Assembly (NCBI RefSeq): GCF_017357865.1
Contig: NZ_CP060096.1
Coordinates: 1,302,001-1,366,000, forward strand
Origin: Aceticella autotrophica
Lineage (GTDB): Bacteria > Bacillota > Thermoanaerobacteria > Thermoanaerobacterales > Thermoanaerobacteraceae
Direction of reading: 5' to 3'
DNA: 64,000 nt
A model generated the notes under the pieces. That model saw only the letters and a program-made list of their open reading frames with translations. It did no database searches and was not told the origin of the DNA. Position numbers and translations under genes: made by a program. Shown here one piece after another: positions 1 through 9,192 of the stretch. The first letter of the stretch is position 1; the number at the start of each line of letters is the position of its first letter.

Positions 1-413
1 CCGGATTTAAGGCAAAGACCTGCAGCATCTGCTGTTACATTGGGTCTTGATTCATATATGATTCCAATTACACCTATAGGACATCTCATTTTGCCTATTC
101 TAAGACCATTCGGTCTTTTCCACATTTTCTCTATATTTCCGATAGGGTCAGGAAGCATAACTATTTCAAGAAGCCCCTTTGCCATACCCTCTATACGCTT
201 ATCGTCAAGCCTTAATCTGTCAATTAATGCATTTGAAATATTTCTTGCTTTCGCATTTTCTACATCTATTTCATTTGCTTTTAATATTGTTGCCTTGTTT
301 TTAATAAGTGCATCTGCCATATTTTTAAGAGCAGAATTTTTTATATTTTCATCTAAAATTGAAAGCCTTCTTGATGCAATTTTTGCCTTTTCAGCCTTTA
401 TTTCAACTTCCAT
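1..413 (-). CDS. proA: Gamma-glutamyl phosphate reductase (5' part of gene, runs off window)
   Basis: N-terminal 137 codons of glutamate-5-semialdehyde dehydrogenase, the second step of proline synthesis (NADPH reduction of gamma-glutamyl phosphate). The reading frame starts at an ATG preceded by a strong GGAGG and contains the family signature around IGIIYESRPNVTADA near residue 110. The catalytic cysteine half lies outside the window. It starts 20 bp after proB, so the two are co-transcribed. The truncation is due only to the window edge. Confidence 0.93.
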   Translation of the reverse strand, partial: MEVEIKAEKAKIASRRLSILDENIKNSALKNMADALIKNKATILKANEIDVENAKARNISNALIDRLRLDDKRIEGMAKGLLEIVMLPDPIGNIEKMWKRPNGLRIGKMRCPIGVIGIIYESRPNVTADAAGLCLKS

Positions 414-433
414 ATCTTTTAAACCTCCTAATT

Positions 434-1531
434 TTAAACTATTATTACAAGGTTATCCTTGTGTATTATTTCATCATAGCTTTTATATCCTAATACTGTT
501 TCGATTTCTTTTGTTTTTAATCCTTTTATTTTATTAAGTTCACTTGAAGAATAATTAATAAGCCCCCTGGCAATTTCTTTACCTGATGAATCAATTATAC
601 CTACGCAATCTCCCGTGGAAAATTCACCTTCAATATTAGTAATACCACTTGGAAGAAGGCTTTTTCTTTCTTTTAATATGGTATTTGCGGCAGCAACATT
701 AATAAAAATATAACCTTCTGTCCTTGCGTTAAAGGCAATCCATCTTTTTCGACTACTAATAGGATTCGACATAGGGATAAAACTTGTGCCTATTTTTTCA
801 CCATTTGCTATTTTATTCAAAACATTTTCTTCCTTACCATTTGCTATTATCATTTTGATTCCTGAATTCCAACATATTTTAGCCGCCTGAATTTTTGTAT
901 ACATACCTCCTGTACCTCTTTCTGTACCTGCAACACCAGCTATATCAAACAAGGAATCCGAGAATTCTTTTACTTCTTCTATAAGCACGGCATCATCATG
1001 TATTGCAGGATTTTTATCGTAAAGTCCATCTATATCTGTAAGTATTATTAATAAATCTGCCTCAATCAGGTCTGCAACAAGTGCCGATAAAGTATCATTA
1101 TCCCCTATTTTTATTTCATCAACTGTAACTGTATCATTTTCATTAATTATAGGTACAACTCCAAAATTAAGTAAATTTGAAAGTGTATAACTAATATTAA
1201 GATACCTTTCCTTAGTAGAAAAATCATCTTTTGTCAAGAGTAATTGTGCAGTAACCTTACCATATTCGTTAAAAAATTTCTCATAAAGTTCAATCAGTAA
1301 GCCCTGTCCGATAGCAGCAAGAGACTGTTTTTCTGGAATGGTTTTCGGCTTTTTTGTTATTTTGAGTTTTCCCATACCTGCTCCTATTGCTCCTGATGTA
1401 ACTAATATAACCTTATCCCCCCTATTTTGCAAATTTGATATCTGGCGCGACAATTTTTCCATTATTTCAAGATTTAACTGCCCATTTTCGTACGTCAATG
1501 TACTTGTACCCACTTTTACTACGATTTTCAT
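434..1531 (-). CDS. proB: Glutamate 5-kinase with C-terminal PUA domain
   Basis: Phosphorylates glutamate with ATP, the first and normally proline-feedback-controlled step of proline synthesis. The 365-residue length fits the two-domain form. The amino acid kinase domain begins VVKVGTSTLT, followed by VTSGAIGAGM near residue 45, INENDTVTVDE near 130, LTDIDGLYDKNP near 164 and GTGGMYTKIQAAK near 205. The last ~90 residues form the PUA domain. It lies 6 bp after aroK and 20 bp before proA, at the distal end of the pilus operon. No T-box or separate promoter is visible. Confidence 0.95.
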   Translation of the reverse strand: MKIVVKVGTSTLTYENGQLNLEIMEKLSRQISNLQNRGDKVILVTSGAIGAGMGKLKITKKPKTIPEKQSLAAIGQGLLIELYEKFFNEYGKVTAQLLLTKDDFSTKERYLNISYTLSNLLNFGVVPIINENDTVTVDEIKIGDNDTLSALVADLIEADLLIILTDIDGLYDKNPAIHDDAVLIEEVKEFSDSLFDIAGVAGTERGTGGMYTKIQAAKICWNSGIKMIIANGKEENVLNKIANGEKIGTSFIPMSNPISSRKRWIAFNARTEGYIFINVAAANTILKERKSLLPSGITNIEGEFSTGDCVGIIDSSGKEIARGLINYSSSELNKIKGLKTKEIETVLGYKSYDEIIHKDNLVIIV

Positions 1532-1537
1532 ATGTTA

Positions 1538-2053
1538 TCACACTTCCTTAAGTTTTGAGTATGCTTCTATAACAGCCACTGAAGCTTCGCTTACGTTCAT
1601 ATCGGATACATCTATAGTAAAATCTGCGAACTTATAATAATGCTGTCTTTCATCCAGCAACTGCCTTATTTTGATTATGGGATCACTTTGAAGTAGCAAG
1701 GGTCTTTTTTTTGATTTACCTATATTCCTAAGTATAATCTCTGGTCTTGCTTTTAAACAAATAACAACACCATTTTTTCTTAATTGTACTATATTTGAGG
1801 GATTTAATACAACACCACCGCCGGTCGAGATAACGAAATTTTTTAATCTAGCTGCTCTTCTTACAGCTATTCTTTCTATACCTCTAAAATATCTTTCACC
1901 ATGTATTTCAAAAATTTTTGATATAGACATGCCGCAAATTTTTTCTATCAGTTCGTCTGTATCAATAAAGCCAAAGCTCATTATTTTTGAAACATTTTTC
2001 CCTATTGTAGTTTTGCCTGTTGCCATAAAACCTGTTAAAACAATGTTTTTCAT
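1538..2053 (-). CDS. aroK: Shikimate kinase
   Basis: ATP-dependent phosphorylation of shikimate in the chorismate pathway. The 171-residue protein has the P-loop [11 protein letters not shown] (residues 8-18), the shikimate-binding DTDELIE (~32), GERYFRGIE (~52-60), the STGGGVV loop (~76) and the lid motif KKRPLL. Its start overlaps the pilO stop by 4 bp, so it is probably translationally coupled to the pilus genes. aroE lies at the other end of the pilus cluster, so two shikimate-pathway genes bracket it. Both enzymes look complete. Confidence 0.95.
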   Translation of the reverse strand: MKNIVLTGFMATGKTTIGKNVSKIMSFGFIDTDELIEKICGMSISKIFEIHGERYFRGIERIAVRRAARLKNFVISTGGGVVLNPSNIVQLRKNGVVICLKARPEIILRNIGKSKKRPLLLQSDPIIKIRQLLDERQHYYKFADFTIDVSDMNVSEASVAVIEAYSKLKEV

Positions 2054-2892
2054 TGACTAATTTTTCCTCCAGATGCATTAGTATTTGTGTTTTGTTGTAT
2101 ATTTTTCTCCGAACTTATCTGCCCATTGTTTTGATTCGCAGATGTCTTTGTAATGCTATCAACACTATCTGTTATTATTTTGTTTATATCGGGTTTAAGT
2201 AGCCCCTGCTGATTATTTTGTTGTGTTTGAATATTAATTAAAGATTTAAATGGATCGGATTTTCCTTTAACCAGCATTGTATTCAAGTAGCTTCCACCCG
2301 TATTTTTTACAGAATATATTATAACATCCATTGTAAGTGTAAGATTATCTGAATCTTTGTTTTTTAATATATCAACCGTATTTATAGAATTAATTCGTTT
2401 TAAATCTTGAATACCTTTAATAAATGCAGAAATTTTTTCATAGTTACCAGAAACTTTAATGATAATTGGTATTTTTACATATGCAGAATCTCCATTACTT
2501 CCCTGTTGCTTTTGCTCTTGAGTGATTGATACTGTTTGTTGGTTTTGGGTTTTGTTGTCAATGGAATTAGTAAGGTTTACCTCCATAAAGGTAACACCTG
2601 TTGATGAAATGATATCATCTAATTTAATAAGAAAATTTTCAATATCTTTATTATCCGGCAACTCATCATTTGAATTTTTTAATGATGCTTCTATCTTTAC
2701 AAGCCTATCATTTAAGTTGTTTTCATTCAGCATGCTTAATTTATTTAATTTTATTTTCCTTTTATCTATTTCTACATTTAATTTACCAATATTTGATATT
2801 TGGGTTGATAATATAAATTGATAATACAAGGTAATAATTCCTATCGTAACAGTTATTGCAACTAAAACCTTTTCCCTATTTGTCAGTTTCAT
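2050..2892 (-). CDS. pilO: Type IV pilus alignment-subcomplex protein, PilO-like
   Basis: A bitopic inner-membrane protein expected to dimerize with PilN and link PilM to the pilus machinery. One N-terminal membrane segment (about residues 10-30, [15 protein letters not shown]) is followed by a Lys/Leu/Asn-rich coiled-coil stretch to ~100, then the ferredoxin-like core around [14 protein letters not shown]. The last ~70 residues are a Gln/Asn/Ser-rich, probably disordered tail not typical of short PilO proteins. It sits 3 bp after pilN and overlaps aroK. The assignment rests on topology and position because PilO sequences are poorly conserved. Confidence 0.8.
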   Translation of the reverse strand: MKLTNREKVLVAITVTIGIITLYYQFILSTQISNIGKLNVEIDKRKIKLNKLSMLNENNLNDRLVKIEASLKNSNDELPDNKDIENFLIKLDDIISSTGVTFMEVNLTNSIDNKTQNQQTVSITQEQKQQGSNGDSAYVKIPIIIKVSGNYEKISAFIKGIQDLKRINSINTVDILKNKDSDNLTLTMDVIIYSVKNTGGSYLNTMLVKGKSDPFKSLINIQTQQNNQQGLLKPDINKIITDSVDSITKTSANQNNGQISSEKNIQQNTNTNASGGKISQ

Positions 2893-2895
2893 TAA

Positions 2896-3435
2896 TTATA
2901 CCACCTTAAGCTTTATCTGTAACATATATTTTATTAGTCCATTATTTAGTGCTTGTGAAGATACAAGATTAATATCCTCAATATATTTTAAAGCCCTTAG
3001 ATTAAGCATAAAATACGAAATATCTTTATTTGAAATCGCTTCACCCGAAACTTCTACAACATTATCTTTGTATTTTATTTCATTTATTGATACCTTTTCA
3101 GGTATGTTTAAGGATAAATCTTTAAGTATTTCAGCCATATCAAACTTCTTGACTTTAAGTTTTTTTATCAATGCTTGTTTTTGCCTAAGATAATCAATAT
3201 TATTTTGTATTTTATTATCCAATTCTGATACAGTTTTCATCTGTTTAAGTTTGGTATCTAAAACATTGATATTCCTGTTTAATATCTTCATATATAAATT
3301 GGGAATAAATATTATTGATAAAAAGACACATATACTGACAATACATATTATCGTATTATTTATTTTTTTCCTGCTGTTTATTTTTTTATCCTTTATCTCC
3401 TTGGGAATAAGATTTATGTCCTTCACACTATTCAC
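2896..3435 (-). CDS. pilN: Type IV pilus assembly protein PilN-like
   Basis: 179 residues with the diagnostic N-terminal motif INLIPKEI, the short cytoplasmic peptide that in the family docks into a groove of PilM. A single membrane helix follows (about residues 28-50, ICIVSICVFLSIIFIPNL), then a coiled coil and a small periplasmic-type alpha/beta domain (VSINEIKYKDNVVEVSG). The start overlaps the pilM stop by 8 bp, and the stop lies 3 bp from pilO, the usual pilM-pilN-pilO order. Confidence 0.88.
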   Translation of the reverse strand: MNSVKDINLIPKEIKDKKINSRKKINNTIICIVSICVFLSIIFIPNLYMKILNRNINVLDTKLKQMKTVSELDNKIQNNIDYLRQKQALIKKLKVKKFDMAEILKDLSLNIPEKVSINEIKYKDNVVEVSGEAISNKDISYFMLNLRALKYIEDINLVSSQALNNGLIKYMLQIKLKVV

Positions 3436-4375
3436 CCCTTATCTGACAACCCAAAATGGGTAAATAATAAATATAATCATCATCAATAAAAGTTATTACA
3501 GGTATTTTAAAATAATCCTCAATATATTCACTTAAACCAACAAGCAGAGATGTACCTCCTATCAGATAAATTTTATCTATACCCTTATTATGTGTGGATG
3601 TATAAAAATCAAATACCCTGTTTATATCCCTTAATGGGATTGCAATAATATCTTCTATGTTTTCTTTTTCGGTACCGCTTAAAAAAGGTTTTGTACTTTT
3701 ATATGCTTCTGCAGTTTTAATATCTATATTATACGTGTTTGCGATAATTTGTGTCAATTCATTACCGCCAAATAATATCATTCTACCGAATACATAGTTG
3801 TTTCCATCAAGAATTGTCACGTTCGTATACAGTGCTCCGATATCAATAACAGCTGTAACTCCTTCTATTTTACATAATCTTTTTAATGCCTTATAAAGGC
3901 AGTTATTGTATACATCTATAACATCAAGCTGTAGATGTAACATATCAGAAAGCTTTACATATCCATCAATAATTTTTTTCGGTGCTGCGACCAGCAAAAC
4001 CCTTATATTTTTATCCTTATCAGTTAATTTTCCGAGTATTTTGTGATCTATAACATAGTCGTCAATATCTGGTATGTACTGGTCTATTTCATATTTAAGC
4101 GCATTCTTAAGTTCCTCCTCCTTCATTGTCGGCATGCTTATTTCTCTGATTATTATATCAGTACTTGATATAGAAAAAGAAAGATTCTTTTTCTTGATAT
4201 GTTTATCTTCTATAATATTGTTTATATATTCTGATAATGTATCAACATCAACTATTTCTCCATTTTTAATACAATTTATAGGTATTTTTTCTATGATTTT
4301 ATTTTTTAATAACCTTTCTTTTTTATCATATTCACCAATTTTTATATGGTAGTTTCCGATTTCAATACATAACAT
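3428..4375 (-). CDS. pilM: Type IV pilus actin-like ATPase PilM
   Basis: Actin/FtsA-fold cytoplasmic protein that anchors the PilN-PilO complex. At 315 residues it is slightly shorter than most PilM. Visible features are the N-terminal phosphate-1-like MLCIEIGNYHIKIGEY, the SxTDIIIREI strand, the phosphate-2 region AVIDIGALYTNVTIL (~175) and the adenosine motif IYLIGGTSLLVGL (~272). The start follows a GGAGG-type site at the end of comFB, 2 bp away, and it overlaps pilN by 8 bp. Confidence 0.92.
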   Translation of the reverse strand: MLCIEIGNYHIKIGEYDKKERLLKNKIIEKIPINCIKNGEIVDVDTLSEYINNIIEDKHIKKKNLSFSISSTDIIIREISMPTMKEEELKNALKYEIDQYIPDIDDYVIDHKILGKLTDKDKNIRVLLVAAPKKIIDGYVKLSDMLHLQLDVIDVYNNCLYKALKRLCKIEGVTAVIDIGALYTNVTILDGNNYVFGRMILFGGNELTQIIANTYNIDIKTAEAYKSTKPFLSGTEKENIEDIIAIPLRDINRVFDFYTSTHNKGIDKIYLIGGTSLLVGLSEYIEDYFKIPVITFIDDDYIYYLPILGCQIRGE

Positions 4376-4377
4376 AC

Positions 4378-4647
4378 CTATGCCTCCTCATGACGTCTAT
4401 GCTTGTTTACATATTGTGCTGCATTTATTATTGCACTTACAATATCTACTTCAAACTGCTGCTGAAGTTCATTTGTTCTTAAATATAGCTCACCTATTTC
4501 AGTTACTGTATACTTAGGAGGCAGGTTATTTAAAGCAAGTGCCATAATATCAAGTTTACACCTGTCACATTTACATACATCAAGGTCTTTTAAGACATTA
4601 TCAAGCATCCCTTTTACAGCTTCTTCCATATAATTTTTTAAAAACAT
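4378..4647 (-). CDS. comFB: ComFB-family late competence protein
   Basis: 89 residues matching the ComFB family: a central CKCDRCKLDIMALALN segment with three cysteines, followed by LPPKYTV and a C-terminal ALA/NAAQYVN helix. In cyanobacteria ComFB proteins have been reported to bind cyclic dinucleotides and to influence pilus-dependent competence, so its place inside the pilus operon, between the PilX-like gene and pilM, is functionally suggestive. It starts at an ATG after AAAGGGAG. No nucleotide specificity can be read from the sequence. Confidence 0.88.
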   Translation of the reverse strand: MFLKNYMEEAVKGMLDNVLKDLDVCKCDRCKLDIMALALNNLPPKYTVTEIGELYLRTNELQQQFEVDIVSAIINAAQYVNKHRRHEEA

Positions 4648-4665
4648 TATAAAACACTCCCTTTA

Positions 4666-5277
4666 TTATAATTGATTTGAATCGATTATCCAGCTTTTTA
4701 TAGATAATGGATTACCCTGTTTATTTAAGTCAAGAATCAAAACAGCATGACCGTATTTTTTAAGTTTCCTATAGGTACCTATTGTTTCAACTTGAATTGT
4801 GAATTTTGGCAATGGATTATTTTTATCAAAGATATATGTATCTGTAATTTTCATATTGCTAATTGTTGTTGCATTTTTAATACCTGATACATTATCATTT
4901 AATGAATATGTCTTACCAATGTAATTTGTAAAAATACCATCCTTATAATCAGGAGAACTACCCTCGAGATATTTTCTTACAGCTTGATATATTGCAGTAT
5001 ACAAAAGTTCTTGATTGATTTGCTGATATTGATTTATGATGTTATTCTTCGTTTCATCCATAATACTTTTAATATTTATTAATTCATTATTGTTAAAACA
5101 TCCTTTTGCAATATCAAGACCCGCTTCTGCAGAATAATCAACCGAAATATTATCTGCATATGCATATGATACCTTATACTCATATAAGGACATCTCAATT
5201 ACAGCAACCCCAAGAACAGAAAGTATTAATATAACCATTAGTGTAAATATCAAGGCTGAACCCTTATTATTTGACAT
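4666..5277 (-). CDS. PilX-like pilus accessory protein (non-canonical prepilin)
   Basis: 203 residues beginning MSNNKGSALIFTLMVILILS, a prepilin-like leader and helix of the PilX N-terminal type. Glycine is present before the predicted cleavage point, but Glu5 of classical pilins is missing and the segment reads G/SALIF. PilX-type minor proteins sit near the pilus tip or help assembly. The remainder is a mixed soluble domain ending SIKSWIIDSNQL. It lies 4 bp downstream of the pseudopilin at 5282-5752 and 18 bp before comFB. Confidence 0.78.
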   Translation of the reverse strand: MSNNKGSALIFTLMVILILSVLGVAVIEMSLYEYKVSYAYADNISVDYSAEAGLDIAKGCFNNNELINIKSIMDETKNNIINQYQQINQELLYTAIYQAVRKYLEGSSPDYKDGIFTNYIGKTYSLNDNVSGIKNATTISNMKITDTYIFDKNNPLPKFTIQVETIGTYRKLKKYGHAVLILDLNKQGNPLSIKSWIIDSNQL

Positions 5278-5281
5278 AACC

Positions 5282-5752
5282 TCACTTCCTTAAAAAAACA
5301 TCTGTTGATAATGTATACGTATTTAAAGAATTCTTGCTATGACCTGTTATCTCGATATATATTATATTGTTATTTTTTGGGATCACCTTAAAACCATATA
5401 TATTTACAGCAATTTCATTGCCATTATTCCCATATGCGTATATTGTATGTTTAACATTGTTATGTAAGATTATATTTTGGTAATCTATTTTAATTCCTGA
5501 ATTCCCATTTGAATCTGTATAAGGTGAGATATTGTTTTTATTTGTACTTTGGTTAATTTTATCAACTATATAATTCATGGCATATCTCACATTTTGTTCG
5601 ACATCGATATTTTTTTGTGTATTATCATATGCCTTATATCCCGTATAGTATAATGTTGAATATACAGATATGACAATACCAAGAATAGCAAGGGTAGTTA
5701 ACACCTCAATCAATGTAAAGCCTTTATTGCCAATTCCATTTTTACGCTTCAA
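5282..5752 (-). CDS. Prepilin-type pseudopilin, PilW/GspJ-like
   Basis: 156 residues with leader MKRKNGIGNKG before FTLIEVLTTLAIL, so cleavage after Gly11 by the PilD-type peptidase is predicted. I chose the TTG start at 5752 because AGGAGG lies 8 nt upstream on the minus strand. An in-frame ATG at 5788 has no ribosome site and would give an atypically long leader. The body (YNTQKNIDVEQNVRYAMNYI) is like larger pseudopilins of the PilW/GspJ group. It is the third of three consecutive minor pilins. Confidence 0.83.
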   Translation of the reverse strand: MKRKNGIGNKGFTLIEVLTTLAILGIVISVYSTLYYTGYKAYDNTQKNIDVEQNVRYAMNYIVDKINQSTNKNNISPYTDSNGNSGIKIDYQNIILHNNVKHTIYAYGNNGNEIAVNIYGFKVIPKNNNIIYIEITGHSKNSLNTYTLSTDVFLRK

Positions 5753-5812
5753 AAAACCCACCTCCAATAACAATTTGGATCCCACCATTGTAATACAGAA
5801 GGAGTTTTATGG

Positions 5813-6235
5813 TTAAAATATTGGAGGTGGCAAATATGATGTTATGCTTGTTGCCGGTGCAACAGTAAATAAGGTATATGGCGCCAATTTGGAATTTAGT
5901 TTTTTAACCTCCACTTTATATTCCATAACGTTGTCAGTAAAATTTTTAGGGTATCCATTAGGTATATATGGATAATAGCCTTCTTGTATATACAATGGTG
6001 TTATTTTTTCCTGTACATCTTTATTATCTTTGACATTGCCTGATTTAATATTTTCTACAACCCTCTGTGCAATCGTTGCTTCCTTTGTTTTAATTTTAGA
6101 ATCTGCATTTGTTATGACAGATTCATAAAAACAACCTAAAAGCGGTACTGCTGCTATCACAAAGATAGCTATTGAAACTAAAACTTCCACTAAGGTCATT
6201 CCAAATTCATCTTTTAAATGCCTTATATTATTCAC
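5813..6235 (-). CDS. Prepilin-type pseudopilin, PilV/GspI-like
   Basis: 140 residues. The leader ends DEFG before MTLVEVLVSIAIFVIAA, with Glu5 and a hydrophobic helix. After it comes the GspI/PilV-like ATIAQRVVENIKSGN. The start is a GTG placed 9 nt after AAGGGG at the end of the preceding gene, only 1 bp beyond that gene's stop. It probably forms part of a minor-pilin priming complex with its two neighbours. Confidence 0.82.
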   Translation of the reverse strand: MNNIRHLKDEFGMTLVEVLVSIAIFVIAAVPLLGCFYESVITNADSKIKTKEATIAQRVVENIKSGNVKDNKDVQEKITPLYIQEGYYPYIPNGYPKNFTDNVMEYKVEVKKLNSKLAPYTLFTVAPATSITSYLPPPIF

Positions 6236-6236
6236 T

Positions 6237-6728
6237 TTAATAATCCCCTTTTATCATAGTTCTTCCTGTTGCCGGCAGAATTGTTATATTAATCTGACGA
6301 TTTAAATCATTTTGTAGTACAATTGTGCATCCACCATTTGGGGCTCCAAGATTGCTGAAATATATCGTCTTTTTATTTATACTATCCTTAAAAGGATTGT
6401 CTTTATCAATAAGCTTATATATATACATACCTTTAGGTAATTTTTTTATCTTAATTCTCGTATTCATAAGATTCCCGGGCTTATTTATAAAATAGCCTGT
6501 ATTGTCCTCAAATAGTTCTATGTTTAACGACTCATTTTCAAATATACTTTTTTGTTGTATATACCTTATATCATTTATCACATCATATGCCAATATTTTA
6601 AGCCTGAACTGCGATGTACTGCTTTTAAAAAAATTTGTTGAAGGAAAAGAAATAAGTATAAACAGCGAAAAAATCGATAAAACCGTAATGAGCTCTATTA
6701 ATGTTAATCCTTTATTATTTAGCTTCAT
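6237..6728 (-). CDS. Prepilin-type pseudopilin, GspH/FimT-like
   Basis: 163 residues with leader MKLNNKG and mature start LTLIELITVLSIFSLF. The ATG at 6728 is preferred over the in-frame GTG at 6746, because that GTG lies inside the GGAGG/AGAGGA ribosome site. After the helix comes a GspH-type region (DVINDIRYIQQKSIF) and a C-terminal beta-rich part with GCTIVLQ. It sits 26 bp after the prepilin peptidase gene. GspH-like proteins are usually minor tip pilins. Confidence 0.82.
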   Translation of the reverse strand: MKLNNKGLTLIELITVLSIFSLFILISFPSTNFFKSSTSQFRLKILAYDVINDIRYIQQKSIFENESLNIELFEDNTGYFINKPGNLMNTRIKIKKLPKGMYIYKLIDKDNPFKDSINKKTIYFSNLGAPNGGCTIVLQNDLNRQINITILPATGRTMIKGDY

Positions 6729-6754
6729 ATTTCCTCTTTCCTCCACTAACCTTT

Positions 6755-7510
6755 TTAAGCTGTACCCGAAATCAGCTTAATATAAAAATTAATAATATTA
6801 CAGCCGTATAATATGGATATTAACCACGCTACTGCTATATATGGTCCAAATGGTATATAATCCTTACGTGTTTTTATCTTTAGTAAAATCAAGATTATTC
6901 CACAAATAGCTCCTAAAATAACTGCTATAAACATCGTTGTAAGTGTCAGTTTCCATCCAACAAAAAGACCGATTAATGCCATAAGTTTTATATCACCACC
7001 ACCCATACCACCGCCTGATATAACAGATATCAGAAAGAGTATACCAGCGCCAAGCAGAAAACCTATGATATAATCCGTTAAACCATCTCTGTACATAACA
7101 AGTCTGAATACAATCCCGCCTAAGATACCTGTTAATATTAATTCATTTGGTATAATCTTATATTCAATGTCAATAAAGCTTATTGTTATAAGTATCGCCG
7201 ATAAAAATATATATGATATTGTTTTTGCTGTTAAACCGAAATAATAAAATATGGTAATAAATACGAGTCCGGTTAATAATTCAACTAATGGATATTTTAG
7301 GGATATCTTAGCACCACAATATCTGCATCTGCCTTTTAATGTTATGAAACTTATTATCGGTATTAAATCAAAAGGCTTTAACTCATGACCGCATTTTGTA
7401 CAATGGGATGATGGAAACACAATTGATTCCTTTCGCGGTATGCGGTATATAAGAACATTTAAGAAACTTCCTATGATTGTGCCGAATACAAATAGAAAAA
7501 TATATAACAA
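6755..7510 (-). CDS. pilD: Prepilin peptidase / N-methyltransferase (A24 aspartyl protease)
   Basis: Polytopic membrane enzyme that cuts the pilin leader and methylates the new N-terminus. All landmarks of the bifunctional form are present in 251 residues: four zinc-site cysteines C37/C40 and C62/C65 in the N-terminal loop, catalytic D114 in SFIDIEYKIIPNE, and catalytic D173 in GGGMGGGDIKLMALIG. About seven or eight membrane helices are apparent. The ATG follows TAGGAGGTAC. It should process the five leader-bearing genes on either side. Confidence 0.94.
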   Translation of the reverse strand: MLYIFLFVFGTIIGSFLNVLIYRIPRKESIVFPSSHCTKCGHELKPFDLIPIISFITLKGRCRYCGAKISLKYPLVELLTGLVFITIFYYFGLTAKTISYIFLSAILITISFIDIEYKIIPNELILTGILGGIVFRLVMYRDGLTDYIIGFLLGAGILFLISVISGGGMGGGDIKLMALIGLFVGWKLTLTTMFIAVILGAICGIILILLKIKTRKDYIPFGPYIAVAWLISILYGCNIINFYIKLISGTA

Positions 7511-7544
7511 TATTACGTACCTCCTAAGAAAAAGCTGAAAAAAT

Positions 7545-7560
7545 AACTGCCATCCCAGTT
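7545..7560 (-). terminator. Weak hairpin with U-tract between pilin and pilD
   Basis: In the 57-bp gap after the major pilin gene, minus-strand RNA would fold AACTG (6-nt loop) CAGTT and continue ATTTTTTC. The stem is only 5 bp, so at most partial termination is expected. That would fit higher expression of the pilin than of the downstream genes. Confidence 0.35.
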
Positions 7561-7567
7561 AAATTAT

Positions 7568-7945
7568 TTAATTAGATGGTGGTGTTGGATAATACTCTAT
7601 AGTGCCAATTTTAACAGTTGCCTTGCTATCAGATGTGCAAAGTATAAAATCTCCGTTTGCTGATGTTTTTGGAACTTTATTCAAATATCCATCTGCTACT
7701 AATTGATTTATATTATCATTTGGAACTTTATCAAGTCCTTTTTCAGTCATATACCTTTCAGCTGCTTGTCCTATAATTTGTGCATTTGCTTTATCAGCGT
7801 TTGTTTTAGCAGTGGAAACCGAACCTGTAATTCTTGGTATTGCGATTGCAGCAAGTATTCCAAGAATAGCTATTACTGCGATCAATTCAATCAATGTAAA
7901 ACCTTTTTCATCTCTGTTTAATGCCTTTATCAGCCATATCATCAT
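7568..7945 (-). CDS. pilA: Major type IV pilin (prepilin)
   Basis: Probable major pilin: leader MMIWLIKALNRDEKG then FTLIELIAVIAILGILAAIAIPRI, with Glu5 and the Pro22-type kink residue. The ATG at 7945 is chosen because AAGGG ends 7 nt upstream, which gives a 125-residue precursor and about 110 residues after cleavage. The C-terminal domain is short, has a single cysteine (FILCTSDS), so no intramolecular disulfide, and ends TIEYYPTPPSN. It sits between pilC and pilD, and its length and helix match Gram-positive T4P pilins better than ComGC. Confidence 0.9.
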   Translation of the reverse strand: MMIWLIKALNRDEKGFTLIELIAVIAILGILAAIAIPRITGSVSTAKTNADKANAQIIGQAAERYMTEKGLDKVPNDNINQLVADGYLNKVPKTSANGDFILCTSDSKATVKIGTIEYYPTPPSN

Positions 7946-7967
7946 TCTCATTCCCTTCGAATATAAA

Positions 7968-9182
7968 TTACTGCCCAACAAAATTATAAATCTTAAACAT
8001 CGGCATCACGATTGATATTACTATGAAGCCAACTACCAATGCCAGTACTACAATGATTAAAGGTTCTATCAAGGTGGTCATCTGGGATACTTCTGTGTCT
8101 ACCTCGCTGTCATAAAAATCTGCTGTCTTTTTTAATATACTATCAAGATAACCGGAACTTTCCCCTACGGTTATCATTTGAATAACCATAGGCGGAAAAA
8201 TTCCTATTCTTTTAAGAGGCTCAGCAAGCCCCTTTCCCATTTTAATATCATTTGCTGCCTCTTTTAAGCCTTCTGATACCATTATATTACCGATAATATT
8301 TTCAACAACCTCCATTGCTTCCATCAAAGGTATACCGGAACTTATTAGTGTAGCTAATGTTCTCGAAAACCGCGATGTAATGACTTTCTTGTTTAATAAT
8401 CCAAATATAGGCACTTTCAACGATAAAGCATCATAAAACCTCCTACCGTTATCTGTTTTTAATGCCTTCATTATCAAAAATACCGTTAATGCAAGGACTA
8501 TTATATATGAATACCAATAATGAGAAATAGAATTGCTTAACCTTAAAAGTATCATCGTTGGCAATGGTAATTGTGCACCAATATCTTCAAATATTCCCAC
8601 AAATGTCGGAATAACATTTGTCACTAAGAATATTACAACCAATATAGCCACAATTGAAACAACCATAGGATACGTAAGGGCAGATTTTATCTTCTGTCGT
8701 AAATTATTTTCTTTCTCAAAATAATCTGCCATTTTGTTAAGTACATTGTCAAGGGTACCGCTTGCCTCACCAGCTTCTATCATGTTGAATAAAAGCATCG
8801 GGAATACATCGGGATGTTTTCTCATAGACTCAGATAGACCTTTCCCCTTTTGTACATCCTCATAAACCTCCGACAATACTTTTTTAAGTCTTTTGTTTTC
8901 CACCTGTTGAACCATTGTAGCAATTGATGTTACTATGGGAAGACCCGCATTTATGAGGGTTGCAAACTGTCGGCAGAATACAGCTATATCCTTTACCTTT
9001 ACTTTTCTTAAATTTTTAAGACTATCAAAAATATCCTTTTTCTCTGCTTCCTCCTTCAAATCAAGTATGTAATAATTCCTTTGTTTTAGATTGTCAATGC
9101 AAAGTGCTTTTGAATCAAGCTCTAATTTACCTGTTAAAAGATTTCCTTCGAAATCTCTTACTTTATAGTTATATACCGGCAT
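7968..9182 (-). CDS. pilC: Type II/IV secretion platform protein PilC (GspF family)
   Basis: 404-residue inner-membrane platform protein that couples the PilB/PilT motors to pilin assembly. Two GspF repeats are visible: one begins DIAVFCRQFATLINAGLPI (~66) and the other begins TSRFSRTLATLISSGIPL (~268). Each is followed by a membrane segment, and the last helix is IIVVLALVVGFIVISIV. A short N-terminal domain starts MPVYNYKVRDFEG. The ATG is preceded by AGAGGTGG, 10 bp after pilT. Length and domain order are normal. Confidence 0.94.
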   Translation of the reverse strand: MPVYNYKVRDFEGNLLTGKLELDSKALCIDNLKQRNYYILDLKEEAEKKDIFDSLKNLRKVKVKDIAVFCRQFATLINAGLPIVTSIATMVQQVENKRLKKVLSEVYEDVQKGKGLSESMRKHPDVFPMLLFNMIEAGEASGTLDNVLNKMADYFEKENNLRQKIKSALTYPMVVSIVAILVVIFLVTNVIPTFVGIFEDIGAQLPLPTMILLRLSNSISHYWYSYIIVLALTVFLIMKALKTDNGRRFYDALSLKVPIFGLLNKKVITSRFSRTLATLISSGIPLMEAMEVVENIIGNIMVSEGLKEAANDIKMGKGLAEPLKRIGIFPPMVIQMITVGESSGYLDSILKKTADFYDSEVDTEVSQMTTLIEPLIIVVLALVVGFIVISIVMPMFKIYNFVGQ

Positions 9183-9192
9183 TTAACCACCT